DNA of 64,000 bases from Isoetes taiwanensis (GCA_021234155.1 JAJEKV010000001.1:2169927-2233926), one strand, 5' to 3'; counted from the first letter of the stretch, positions 47,716-59,546 are shown. The notes: generated by a model not told the origin, from the sequence alone. Translations and numbers: made by a program.

Positions 47716-50560
47716 GGAAGGAAGGAAGGAAGGAAGGTACTTTTATCGTCCACGGAGACCAATCGGTCTATGGGATTGCTGCCCGGATTAAAAAACCCCC
47801 GCCCCGAAGGGTTTTCGAGGGAAAAACCGTGGCAAAGAATCACCCTCACGACAAACTAACATACAAAATGCAAAAACACCCAAATATATCTGATCATGCA
47901 CCACACCAAAGGCCTAATCACGAGCAGCCAAGGCGGGGCAAAGGTGACCTCGCAGTCCAAGATTACCTCGAATGTGCGACTGGGGCACGCATCGACGGCG
48001 GTGTGTTCATCAAGCAAATGTAAGGGCAAGTCCGGGCCGTACTAAGGGGGCCGATCCGCCCGGATCCGATCAATTTGGGCAACTCGAAAGTGTGAGACTC
48101 ATCCTCAATGGCACCCGTTTAAAGACCGACAGAGCTGCGTCTGGCGGGGCTCCCCAATCCACCGCCTGCCTCGAGCGCGAAGATGGGCACCGTGCGAATG
48201 GAGGTAATGAGTATGTGCTTTTTTCATTTGGCAACCGGAACGCAGAGTTGTAGCCCGGCTAACACGGGGTTGATGTGCTCCTTTGTAATGGGCCATTTTG
48301 ACACCGCCTAGAAGCGCCGTGGTCCCGTGAGCTTGCCAAGGAAACAAGCGTCTAGGTACTCCCCCATCCCGCCACGACGTGGGCCTCAAGAAGTCCACCT
48401 CGCACGTGCTCCTCGCACGCGTTCCATCTGGCTTAACCACCGATCTCTCTTACCCCTCCAACAGGCCCTAAGCCGCTGGACTCATTGCCACAGTAAGCCG
48501 TGGTTAGGAGCCGAAAGCATCACCCATAGTAACCACTTTTAAAAATAGACGATGTGTCTATCAAGGGGCCTGCCCGAAATTGGCAAGAATCCCGCAGCGA
48601 GTATCCGATAGGGGCGAAGGTTTCCACAGTGCCCGTGCTAAAAAATGCTCAAGACTCGCTCCAAGTGGCCCGCCGTCGCCAAAGAGGCAGACCGCCCCAA
48701 ACCTGCGACCCGCATGAGAAGGGACCGGGCTCCAAGCGGTCCCAACACGGTGACCGATGGCCCCAATCATAGAGCTTCCTCGCCGGTGATTTGTTCGTAC
48801 GATGGCATGCTTTTCACCTATTTGTATCACCATAGCGGATAAGAGCCCTCAACAGAGCTGCAGGAGGGGAACTCCACCCCAGATACTTGTAGGTGGGTGG
48901 CGCCCACAAAGTGCCGCCCCCGACATGTGGAGTGCAGAGGCATGGGGTGACGTGAAAGAGGATATGAGAACCACCCCGGTCTTGGGCGCATTCACGCCGC
49001 ATGTGCGTAGAGACAAACAAAATGTGTCAGGGGCATCTGTGTGAGACCGCATAGCGGGGTGTGGGCCAAAGGGCCAACATCGTCCGCATAAAATGAGCCG
49101 GGCGGATGACCGGTGCAAAGCCGTATGCCATCTCCCCATGCTCTGTAAGCGGGGGCTCTAACCGATCAATGTAGAGGCCAAAAGTGTTGGCGAGAGGGGC
49201 AACCCTGCTTGGGACCCCCGATACTCTTGGTGAATGCTTGGCCGTTTCACGCATCCCGCCAAAACAACTCTCATACAACTCAGATATGGCATTCTCGCAC
49301 ACCGGTTGACGCAGTCTAGCCCTGGCTTTTCAGGGGAACCGTATCAAAAGCCTTCGCGAAGTCCACAAAGCGGCAATACAAGTCCTCGCCGATGATTCCG
49401 TACGTGTTCAATCGCCCGCAGCGGTGTGAAGATATGGTCAATCGTTGAGTGGCGGGGTCTAAAGCCCGCCTGTGTGTGAGGGCTCGCGACATCCGCCGCC
49501 GCCGATTGGGTCAATTCTTCGCCGAGAATGCCATAGCGGTTTGACAAATACCGAGCTAACCATGATCGTCAGGGCATTGGTCGGACAGCAGTGGGTCGCC
49601 CCGCCTTGTGAATGGGAACAACCACGCTTGTGGTCCATTGTCGGGGAGACCTTCCCTGAATGCTCATGGGAACGGGGTAGTGAGGACCGCACAAGTTTGC
49701 CCCGCCCATTTGGAGTAACTCGCCCAGATACCATCGAGGTCGGTTGCCTTCCCATTAGCCGAGCGTTCTGAGTCCCTCCTCAACATCCTCCTCCACGGTG
49801 AACCAATGGGGCCATCCTGTGGGGGTATGCACGCTGCCCCTGGCCCGGGTCATAGAGCTGCTTTGCAAAGCACCGCTCCCAATCGCCCGAGGGTGTGATG
49901 TCCCCCGTAGGTCGGATCGCCTTCAAGCACTCTGCGCAAAAGGTTCGGGAGGATGAGTGTCCGGCCAAAGGCTAACATCTCCCCTCGATGCACGGCAAGG
50001 CACCGCCTTTGTCTCTTTTCGTGATGGGCTGCATGCGGTGGTGGCCTCCGCAATTTTGGGATCGGATCCGTATCGGATCTGAAGCCGCCGTATCTTTACA
50101 CTCGCATCAAAACCATCGGTTCGCTGAATGTTGTTGACCCCGAAAGGGCGACAAGCCCTGCCAAAAGCACTCCGTCCGCTGCGTGATCCCGTAATAGCGG
50201 TCACCGGTCCGCTCACGCTTCTAGTGTGGAGGTCCAGATTACGGGGGAGGGCATCCATGAGCATCTCAAGATAGTCCTCTGCACCCGCCATAATCTAGTC
50301 TCAACCGAGGACGACGAGGGGCTGGCATAGTGGGGTTCCCGCGGCTTGCCAAACCAAGTCCAAATAAAGTGGGAGGTGATCTGAGTCAACCTCTTCATCC
50401 CGACTGTCTGTGCCCACCCGGAAACGACTGACGAGATGCATATCTTGCGCAACTACGAGCACATAGTCCACCACACTAGACCCTCCCCCGATTGTCCCCG
50501 GCTCGCATGTGCACTTATGGTGAATCGGGCCACCGCGGATGTGCCATTGCAAATTATCAA
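47716..50560 (-). mobile_element. LINE-X copy, minus strand, with 3' (TTCC)n tail
   Basis: From the tail at 47716-47742 rightward come the 3' untranslated region, the ORF2 C-terminus (48455-49190), the reverse transcriptase (HTQAGFRPRHSTIDHIFTPL near 49480), and the endonuclease C-terminus at 50300-50552 (GGSSVVDYVLV and DSDHLPL). All frames are broken. It serves as the reference to recognise the three pieces at 13362-19430. The tetranucleotide tail, rather than poly(A), is a family trait. Confidence 0.8.
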
Positions 50561-50809
50561 GTCAAAATACCACATAGCAGAGCAACTCACCGCCAAAGCG
50601 AGTGACTGGCTGTCATCCGATCCTCGCGGGCCGTTGCTGTTTCAAGGGGCGAAGCTGCAGGACATCGTCGGCCAGGGGTCAAGTCGCATGGGTTGCTCTA
50701 CTCCTGCGTGCGTTGAAGTCTCCAAGAAGGACGACCCTACCCAACTGCTGGTGATGTTGTATGTCATCATATAGATCGACATAAGGGTCCATCCTATCCA
50801 AGATCGGGG

Positions 50810-51080
50810 TGGCTGCAAGCCCCTCGCCCCCCTCGATTGAGACTAGATTATGAGCAGGCAGAGGACTACGCCGAGATGCTCATGGATGCCCTCCCGCACT
50901 TCTGGGACCTCCACACTAGAGCAGCAGAGCAGACACCGACTTCGCTATTACGGGATGCGGCGGGCGGTGCTTTGGCCCCACCTCGCCCGCCGGGGTCAGC
51001 AACATTCCAGCCAAGAACCGATGGTTTGATGCGAGTGTAAAGAACGCAAGCCGCAGCTCTGGCCACATTCGGATCCGTGT
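50810..51080 (+). mobile_element. LINE-X fragment, plus strand, inverted relative to 50070-50330
   Basis: The sequence GAGACTAGATTATG...CTCATGGATGCCCTCCC...CTATTACGGGAT...AACCGATGGTTT...GCGAGTGTAAAG is the diverged reverse complement of 50330-50070. It forms a long imperfect inverted repeat with a spacer of about 480 bp. Confidence 0.8.
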
Positions 51081-51289
51081 AATTCGCTTGTGCCACCACA
51101 CAAGCACCGCGTTCCATCCCAATTCTCAATGCTACAAATCCTTGTCGACATCTGCCTGCGGCGTGGGCCAAATACCGCCCTCCCCCCGCCCTACTCCCTC
51201 TCTCTAGCGCCCCCACTCCCTTTGCATAGACCCCCCCTTGATTTGCCCCTTTTCGGCTTTCTCTCTCTAGGGTTTACAATCTCTCTAGA

Positions 51290-51605
51290 CCCAAACCCCC
51301 AAACCCCAAAAGGTGCTCGCCGCCTTCTTGAGTCCCCAAATTGGATTCTAAGCACCCTTTAGGCAGCCAGAGACCCATTAAACTTTGGCACCCCCAAAAC
51401 CCCCAAACCCCAAAAAGGTGCTACGCCCGCTTCCGAAGTCCCCAAATTGGATTCTAAACACCCTTTTAGGCAGCCAGAGACCCCTCAAACTTTGGAACCC
51501 CCAAGACCCCCACACCCCCAAAAGGTGCTCTGCCCGTTTTTGAGTCCCCAAATTGGATTCTAAGCACCCTTTCCCAGCCAGAGACCCCTCAAACTTTGAA
51601 AGTCA
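51290..51605 (+). repeat. Three tandem units of about 105 bp at a LINE-X 5' end
   Basis: The sequence AAAGGTGCT...AGTCCCCAAATTGGATTCTA...CAGCCAGAGACCC...AAACTTTG occurs three times (near 51308, 51413 and 51521). It is preceded by a pyrimidine-rich stretch and followed by ATGGCC at 51604. Repeated monomers ahead of ORF1 are how some LINE 5' untranslated regions build promoters. Confidence 0.8.
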
Positions 51606-53900
51606 TGGCCACAGAAGATGGGCCAGCCTGGGAAACCCAAGGCGAGGGGCCGCCGCACAAACGGTCCCCGATCAGCCATCATGGACTGGGGAGAGTCATC
51701 CTCCATGAAGAAGGAGGCTCTGCTAAGGCTAAGGCCCCTCAAAGGCCGAGGCCAGCCCTACGGAAGGGATTGATTGCTCGCACACATAGGAACTCCTACC
51801 CGGGCAGAGAATTGGAGCCATGTCAAAGCGAGAGTGGAGGCTAACAAAGCTCGTCAGATTGAGGCTAACAAAGGTCCTCACCGGGCGGGCATGACAATGG
51901 AGATGGAGTCTCGGCATCCCATGTGCTCAAAAAGGCAAATGGTGGTCGAGAAGAACCGCATCACGTGTCCGAGACCCGCGACGCCGCATGTGGAAGATGG
52001 CCTTGGCCCGGCACACTTCGAAAGTGGCAACAGGCCGTGCAGAGGTCGCCGACATGCGGGCCCGCCAGACTCAGGCGGTTCATCACTCGACACCATGACA
52101 CACGAGAGAGGGAGCGCCAAGAATGCAGAGACGATGGTCACTTGCGGTCTCGTTTCGGGCCGAGGTGGAGGCGCCCACCACCATGGCACGGGAAGCGCAG
52201 CTGCTCTTGCAGCCACCTGCACGCCTTTGGGATCTTCGTGAGTAAGATCGAACAGCAAGCCCGCCCTCGACTGGTGAAGTGCCGGGTCGAGCACGCCTCG
52301 CTACTCGTGAAACCGAGCTCCGTGGGTTAAGGCAACCATCCATAGACAGAGCTGTGGTCTCCCCGCCGAGGTTCACAAATACCGCAAAGAAGCAGTGGTG
52401 CGAGATGGCTGCTGTTACAGCCCCGCAAGAGCCGCGGTTCACTTCACAAGGCCGAACGCCGCTCGTGATCACCCCGGCCACGCCCACGGCCAGCCAGACT
52501 TCGCGACGGCCGCCTCCCAAGACTCCAGCCACTCCACGACATCCCAGCCACCACCACCACCCCCAAAGACGGGACGGACCCCCTCGCCCCTTTTTTTGAC
52601 CCCAAGCAGCGCGGAACTCCGTGATGAGAGCGGAGAGGCCACAACTGGTAGTTCGAGGCATGCCGTAACGCAGCAGGGGGGAGAGTCTCGCCCACAACAT
52701 TTGAACACACATTCTCGATCGGATGACATTCCGGGGCAGTTCACATTTCTCGAAAGCAGCCCATCATGGGGCTCCGCCCGCCGCGGACCGCATTGTCATA
52801 TTCACGGTTTGCGGATGCACGGTGCGTGATGCCATATTGCGCCGGGGCTGATCTTTCAAGGGGACATCCCCGGTAAAAGCATGTTAGGGTGTCCCTTAAA
52901 AAGTATTATTTAGTGACTAAAAAGGTACCTAAAAAGGTAGCGGGATCGGCAATGGGTTTTTGTGATAATATCTCAATATAAGGTATGTTTTAGAACTTTT
53001 TTATATATATATTGATCTCCGATAGCATTATCTTTATCTTAACTTTGAATATTACCATGTCCTTGACTTTTATTTTGGATTTTTGTATTAGTTTTAATGA
53101 AAAGAAAAATGAGAAAGTACCCAGATTCGGGGTACCTAGTGTATGTACTTTTGCGGAGGTTCCAAAAGTGGTACACCCTAACATGCTTTTACCCCCATGC
53201 GTGGGATAGGGACCTCACACCCGCGGCAGGGGGAGGCACGCAGGGGGGAGCTTGTCGGGGGTCAGAGGCATTCGCCATGAGGGGGTGCCGCAGGATTGGT
53301 TGGCGGGATGCACATTTTCCGACACCGCTCTTGCTGCGAACCGGAACCCCAACCGCGCTTGCAGACGTGGCCCGCTTACGCTTCTCCTACCACGGCCCCC
53401 TTCTCCGCGCTCCTACTCCTCGCCCCTCCGACCCATGCCCTCTCGCCCACATCTTTGCCTCCGGCTCCATCTACTTCTCACTCGGCCCTCACCTTCCCTC
53501 CTCCCGCTGACTCAGTTGCCGCAAGATACCATCCCCTGGCGACAAATAGGAATTGTGCCTCCGGGTGGTCTCATGGAATTGTCGAGGCTTCCCTTGGCGA
53601 GGGTGACAGATCCCGAACTCCGTGGCGGCCGATATGGATCTCATCTTTCTCATGGAGACATGGGAGCATGCCGGGCACAAAGCTACGATCTGACCGGGTT
53701 ACCAACATTTCTCGGTCTTCAACAATGTGACAGACGGAGGGTCATGGTGGAGTGGCTTGCTACTACCGGACAACCTTGGCACATTCGGTTACCCTCCAGA
53801 AGACAGACAGACACAACCGGTACTTGTGGGTTCGTGTGCATAATACCAGTGGCATTAGACAGTATGGGAAATCTAAGGGGCACTTCACTTTGTCAATGGC
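51604..53900 (+). mobile_element. LINE-X 5' half on the plus strand: ORF1 and start of endonuclease
   Basis: Starts at ATGGCC directly after the tandem monomers; GC-rich ORF1-like frames run to about 53500 (one begins MATEDGPAWETQGEGPPHKR). At 53560-53830 the plus strand reads SWNCRGFPW, then ADMDLIFLMETWEH across a stop, the N-terminal signature of an AP endonuclease, with the catalytic Glu in METW. The copy ends near 53830-53900. A MITE interrupts it at 52873-53192. All frames are broken. Confidence 0.65.
52873..53192. mobile_element. 320-bp MITE with 20-bp perfect terminal inverted repeats
   Basis: GGTAAAAGCATGTTAGGGTG at the left end is exactly complementary to CACCCTAACATGCTTTTACC at the right. 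The interior is AT-rich and non-coding, in contrast to the GC-rich LINE around it. CCC lies on both flanks, so a 3-bp duplication is possible; equally, a CATG duplication at a palindromic site cannot be excluded. Superfamily not determined. Confidence 0.8.
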
Positions 53901-54951
53901 TACAACAAAAAGACCATGTTGTTTTAGTGACTAGTGACTGATGAAGACATTGATGGTTGGGACCCATACTTGGGAAGAAGTGAATAAGGAATTTAAAGAA
54001 TCATTGGTAAATAACAAGGATTGGTTAGATTTGCGTGGAAGAATGTTTCTTTGCTGGGTTGGCAACCATCGAACTAAGGCATGGATGTTTGAAATCATTG
54101 GGACATACAAACATACCAAATCAAATCAATACAAACATTTCAATGGGGTGAAATAATCACATATGTTATTGAAAAACTGGCTGATTACATTTTATTTAAA
54201 TTTAACATTTTTACTGGAAGCTAATCATATGTGTTTGTCTTATGTTGCAGTTTCTTATCCCGCTATGCTAAGCAGCATGCCACTATTTTGTCCTTGATGT
54301 CTAGTATTGAGCACAAAGCAAAGAAACGAAAACGTTCTTTACATTGATGATGATGCACAAGAAGATACACGATTCGAACATATAAATTACATCGGCCATT
54401 TATACAGTAGATATAGTCTTTGAAATTAGTGCTTCCTTAGGATCATAAAATTACTATGCTATTTGGATTTTCTAGTCCTATCATTGCTCAATCTACTTTA
54501 AATGTAATGCTCTAAAAATCTTCTTTGTTATATTATTTTAATGTGGTATTTGTCTAGACATCAATATTGTTCCGTAATTGGGTCGTTTAAATTGTGTGCG
54601 ATGTTGAATTGTTGGTGGAACTCCATAGGTGTGCAGGGTGCTATCTCCCTTTCTGACACACAGATAATTTTGTGTTAGGAAATGTTTTTAGTGGTGTATC
54701 CAAGTAAATAACTAGTAAATATAATATTCCCTCACTTAAAATATAAGATTGACTTTTACATAAAGTTCTTTGGACATCTGCATTCTATGATGTTGTTTTT
54801 TTTATAAATAAATATTCACGCTAGATCCATAAGTTAGAGTTTTTAATCTTTACAAAGTCAAGCATTAAGTCTTGTCAATTCATAAAATATTATAGAATAT
54901 TCCATAGAAACCCGAAAAACATGTTCTAACAAAACCTAAAAATAAATTCCC
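53901..54951. other. No recognisable gene
   Basis: A 71-codon plus-strand frame at 53941-54156 (MKTLMVGTHTWEEVNKEFKE) has a coding-like look and is followed, after a possible intron, by TATGTTGCAG and SYPAMLSSMPLFCP-like sequence, but I cannot assign it. The rest is AT-rich. Confidence 0.3.
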
Positions 54952-56190
54952 CTAGAATATTGGCCTCCAATCAGAAAAACCACTTGGTTTCTCAGCCTTT
55001 GAAATCAGAGAGATGAAACCACTACCAATTGAAAGATGAAGATATTTAGATTCCCAGAAACCCTTAATAAAAGTCATGAAATCATTTTGCATGATATCCC
55101 AGAAGCTCAAGAAAAATTCAGGAGGAAAGCCATCTGGTCCAGGAGATTTACCATGTTTAAAACTCTTAAGAATAGAGAAGACTTCATTTGAGCTTGGAAT
55201 ATGAGATAAGAAGATATCCATTTTGTGATGATCATCAGGAATAATTGTATCAATGAGATCACTAAATGTTTTTGCTTTAACAGCTTCAGCAACATCTATA
55301 ATATTGTTCCCAGAGAACAACATAGAATGTTTAGAGTAAAAGAAATTTGAGATATCATTAGGGGAACTCAAGGCGCTTCCAGAATCATCAATAATTTCAT
55401 TGATTGTACTCTTAATTTGCCTCGATTTAGCAACCCTGAAAAAGAATTTGGTACAACCTGAGTCCATATCATTAGTATATTTAATTTTACATCTAATGGC
55501 AGCACCTTTGGTTTCAATCTCTTCAATGAATTTGATCTTCCTTTCAAGATTTTCTTCCTGAAGATGTAAATTAGAATTATAAGGATCATCTTGCAAAGCC
55601 ATTCTAATATCTCTCATTTGATGGAATAAGATCTTTTTCTCAGTAGTTTTAGCAGTATTAAGCTGCTTTGTCCATTCCTTAATCCAGGATTTGGAAGATT
55701 TTAAATTAGAGTAAAAGCTTTTCATGGAATTGTGATCAGTCACTCTAGGAAGATCGGAATAAAATTCTCTAAATTGCTCACAAAAGGAATTATTTTGAAG
55801 CATACTAGAGTTGAATTTACAAGGAATATTTCCAAATCTAGGAACCGAGATGTGGTGATAAGTGCAGAGAAATTGAGGCTGATGGTCAGAAATGGCTATA
55901 GACTCATCACTAGAAACATAGGCATTGTCCCAAAAAATAGTTCCAGAAATATTCAAATAGAACCTCTCAAGAGCACAATAGATTCTAGCATCCCTTTTTC
56001 GCTTATTAGACCAGGTATACTTAGCAGATGAAGAAGAAATCAATAACAAGGAATTATCATCTATGAAATTACTCCAATTTACCCTTTCAAATCTGGTCAT
56101 GTTGATTTTGTTTCCTAACTTTTGATCCCAAGTTGGAGTGTTGTTGAAATCACCTGCTACAATCCAGTCCATGATATTCTGATTCTTCAT
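54952..56190 (-). pseudogene. LINE copy C: endonuclease C-terminus, linker and start of reverse transcriptase
   Basis: A long uninterrupted frame with the endonuclease catalytic residues in AGDFNN and SDHQP, the linker with coiled-coil potential (HLQEENLERKIKFIEEIETK), and reverse transcriptase blocks 0 to 1. The absence of stops over 412 codons suggests a relatively young insertion. It needs a frameshift near 56199 to join the endonuclease N-terminus. Confidence 0.88.
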
Positions 56191-57060
56191 CCAAATATTT
56201 ATATCAGACCATAGAAGTTCCCTCTTCTTAGGATTAGTTGAGGCATAAATATTAATAAGGCCAAAAGGATAATTTTGATAATATTAGACTGCCACATTCT
56301 ATTTGGATTGTTATAAAATAGCTCAGTTTGCAAATCTTTCCAGATCATACATATACCACCTGAGGTACCATTAGCTTCCATCCATATTGAAGAACTAAGG
56401 AAGAATCCACTCTCCCAAGTTAGCACACTCGAATTTCTGTAACTTTAATTCCTGTACGAGAATAATATCAGCCTTATAAGATTTGATTTGAGAGATAACT
56501 CTTCTCCTCTTGAGAGCTCCTTTAATCCCCCTAAGATTCCAGGATAGAATCTTCATGGCAAGGAAGGTGAAAGAACGGGCGCTATCTGTGTTTTGTTTTG
56601 GTTTTCCCCTTTCTCTCTTCTTTATGATTGTTTCTAGTATTGTTGGCAGGAGCATTTATATGAGCAGAGATGTAAGATTTTTTATTAACCTTAGCTCTCT
56701 TAATATCTTCTTTATCTTTATTAATAGTGGCTGATGTGTTAAGATAATATTCAAGGTCCCAATTATTATTTTTCTCTTTTATACAGGAATTTTCTTTGTC
56801 ACTATCCTCATCCTCAGAAGAAACACCTCCAGGAATAAATTCAAATAATGTATTAACAGTCAATCTTGATATTTTGCAACCCTCGTATAATTTTGTATTC
56901 AGCTGGACCTACTTCAATGACTTCATCAACCTCAGAGGTGTGCATATCTTGGTTGTCAATGACATTATCAATGCCTTGCATGAGAAACTCAAATTGAGCA
57001 TGCTCGTACAACAAATCTTGAGTCGTCTCACCATAAGCATGACCAGTGTTTTGTTCCACA
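54952..57060 (-). mobile_element. L1-type LINE (copy C), lacking its 3' half
   Basis: Reading leftward: ORF1 C-terminal fragments (57059-56582), endonuclease start MKILSWNLRGIKGALKRRRV (56553), and a 412-codon frame (56190-54952) with WIVAGDFNN, YTWSNKRKRDARI, ISDHQPQFL and the first reverse transcriptase blocks GKSPGPDGFPPEFFLSFWDI and SDWRPIF. Sequence ends there, before the YADD block. LINEs are normally truncated at the 5' end, so loss of the 3' half points to a later deletion or rearrangement. AT-rich and clearly distinct from copies A and B. Confidence 0.88.
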
Positions 57061-57549
57061 TTCCCATTAACTATATGATTTTCTCGTGAAATCTTTTCTA
57101 TATCATCACGGTGGAACTTTGATATACAAGGAGCATCTGGTACCTACACCAAAAGAACCGTTTATCCAATATGTCAAGAATACCCTTACTTTTAAGCCAT
57201 TAACCATTTTTTCATGTATTATAATAAATGTTTGAAATCTAACCACTAGGTATAAAGTTGCCAAGTAAGCACAACAATAAGTAGGGGCACATGAATTGAA
57301 TAAATAAAGAAAAAAAAAATGAAAGAAACATAATGCACTTTGAATAACATTAAGTGTTGTATAGAATCTAAGCATTACACTTGATGGTGTTAAGTATGCA
57401 CAACATTAAGTATGAGTACATGATTAAAAAAATAAAGCAAAGGGAAATGAAACAAGAAAAATAACATTTAGATGTAATAAGATAAGTATTATCAAGTAGT
57501 GATTTATTAAAAATAAAAGTTTGTTCTGAAGAATTAAAAGTTTTTATCT

Positions 57550-57822
57550 CTACAAAAACCGATCAGGTACAGTCTCATGGAATTCATAGTAAAAAAATAA
57601 CTTGTCGCCCTCTCTGAGGCTCTTCATAGCAACAACCATAACAAAGTGCGTACATATTTTGTCATGAACTCCTGACGATCATTACTTATTTTCAAACATG
57701 CACTTGATGATATTTTTATTGGCATCACAACTGTTGATCAACCCTGCTATATTGTCATGTTCTTCCACACGACCATCAATGTAAGATCTCTTGTCGTCAT
57801 TGTACTCTGATTTCATTTCCAT
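57550..57822 (-). pseudogene. SET-domain-like fragment with two in-frame stops
   Basis: The frame from 57822 reads MEMKSEYNDDKRSYIDGRVE, then EHDNIAGLINSCDANKNI, reaches FENK and two stops, and continues in the same frame with THFVMVVAMKSLREGDKLFF, YYEFHETVPDRFL and a stop. The IDG...NIAGLINS and VVVA.K.L..G.(E/K)L..YYE pattern resembles the C-terminal half of a SET domain (N-H/S motif then Y). The invariant NHS is INS here. I regard this as a decayed SET-like protein, possibly from a transposable element. Confidence 0.45.
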
Positions 57823-57859
57823 AGTGTATGCATTACTGTTAATAATATGTTAATGCCTC

Positions 57860-58407
57860 CATTAGGGTTTTTTTGAGATTGAAAAAGGGCCTTCAAAACA
57901 TGCCAACTAAGCCAAATGAAGATAAATGAACAACCAATCAGAAATCAGAGCCTGACGGGTCCAGTCAGCAAAACTGTTATAACTAACTCACCAGATCACA
58001 TTTTCTAGCATAACTATTGATAGAAAAGTCCAAATGAGCTCTCCTTTAGTGCAATAGATAGATCTCGTTGAGATCTTTCCAACCTTAGGTGCTTTGCACA
58101 TATTTTAACCACTTATGATTGTCAAAACTCCAAAAAATATGGGTTTTACCATTTTTTACTATCCTACGGGGCTAAAAGATATGCAAACCACCCAACGTTA
58201 GAAAGATCTCAATGAGATCTATCTATTGCACCAAACAAGAGCTCATTTGGACTTTTCTATCAACACTTATGCTAGAAAATGTGATCCAGTGAGTTAGTTA
58301 TAATCGCTTTTGGCCGGACCGGATTACCGTTTTTTCGATTGGTAGTTCATATAGCTTAGTCAGCAGTTCTTAGAAGGCCCTTTTATGATCTCAAAAAATC
58401 CCTAATG
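57860..58407. mobile_element. Fold-back (inverted repeat) element, 548 bp
   Basis: The left arm starts CATTAGGGTTTTTTTGAG and the right arm ends CTCAAAAAATCCCTAATG. Both arms run for about 250 bp and share long blocks, for example CACATTTTCTAGCATAA, TGATAGAAAAGTCCAAATGAG and TGCAATAGATAGATCTC in opposite orientation. There is no coding capacity. No exact target duplication was found. Confidence 0.85.
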
Positions 58408-59254
58408 CCACTCGGATGCACTATATTTTGAATCTCCATAGATCCAACACGAAGATTTTTGGCAATGAATAATCCCCTTCCAGATCCAGGGAGCGTAGAC
58501 TGTACATACCGACGACCTCAATAAGTGAATACACCTAAATTGGGCAATGGACCACTAAATAGACCTAATGTTCGTCGATCTACAGGTTTTAATAATCTCT
58601 CAACACCCCACAACTTGGTAACTACTTCCACTATGTACATTTATGTGGCTTGATCCATCGGTCCTATAGTGGGATGCACTTTGTGCAGAATCTATTTCAT
58701 GATCATCTCCAACATGTCTCCAAACTCCCCTCAAAAAATTGATTATGGCTCGTTGTGTTGAGTTTTGTTTAACCATAGAATGCTTTTTAAATAAAAGATT
58801 ATGTATTTAACTAAAATATGGCTGTTTACCCAAACATGCTAGATAATAAAATAAACCTATAACAAATCAAATTACTTACTAACCTGTCCATAGTGGTGCT
58901 GGATTATAGGGCACGCCAAAATGTCTATAAAAGCTTTCAGGAGCACCCCAATAAGTACCATTTGACTGCCAATGCCGCTCAATCCCCGTAGCCAACCGGT
59001 TGTGCTGCCCTACACATGACTGACACCAATAAGGTTCAAACTCACCAGCATGGTGTCCTCGACATGTCTAAGCTGCGCTGGTTGGAGCAAACCTGCATCT
59101 ATCAACTCTTTTATCCTCCTCTTCCTAGTACTAGGAGGCAGATTGTTAAAAAGGTTGGGATCCATACCAAGCGCCCAATAGAGCGCCCAGGAGAGGAGGA
59201 GCACAAGAAGGGAGCTGAAATGAACAGATTTAAAATTGAAATAAATGGCTACAT
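58408..59254. other. Probable interior of a CACTA element; no transposase recognised
   Basis: A minus-strand frame at 59010-59306 (MDPNLFNNLPPSTRKRRIKE followed by LIDAGLLQPAQLRHVEDTML) looks protein-like but I cannot assign it. The remainder has no recognised feature. Confidence 0.25.
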
Positions 59255-59546
59255 TATTTGTCACGCGTGACAAATTTATCATGCGTGACAAAAAGTTCTC
59301 ACGCATAACACAAACTATTAAGGTTTGTCACACATGATAAATATTTATCACGCATGACAAGAAAGTGACATAATTTGTCATGAGTGTCAAATTTTAGTTA
59401 TTTATCATGGTTTTTGAGTTTGAGTTTTTGTCACGAGTTGCAAAAAAAGATTTGCCTTTGTCACGAGTGGCAAAATTAAAATACGTGACAAACTTTATTG
59501 GCGTGACAAATTTGCCCGTGACAAAAGATCCTTGTGCCTTGTAGTG
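59255..59546 (-). mobile_element. CACTA-type transposon terminus with sub-terminal repeats
   Basis: On the minus strand, starting at 59546: CACTACAAGGCACAAGGATC, the classic CACTA terminus. Behind it the word (T)TTGTCACG(C/A) and its reverse complement recur at least ten times in 290 bp, as expected for transposase-binding sub-terminal repeats. The element would extend leftward. The other CACTA end was not located, so the length is unknown. Confidence 0.75.

Noticed and set aside
51878-52829. Several long overlapping open frames on both strands
   Set aside because: The region is GC-rich LINE-X ORF1 sequence, where stop codons are rare in all frames; only the plus-strand orientation agrees with the endonuclease downstream, and even this is broken.
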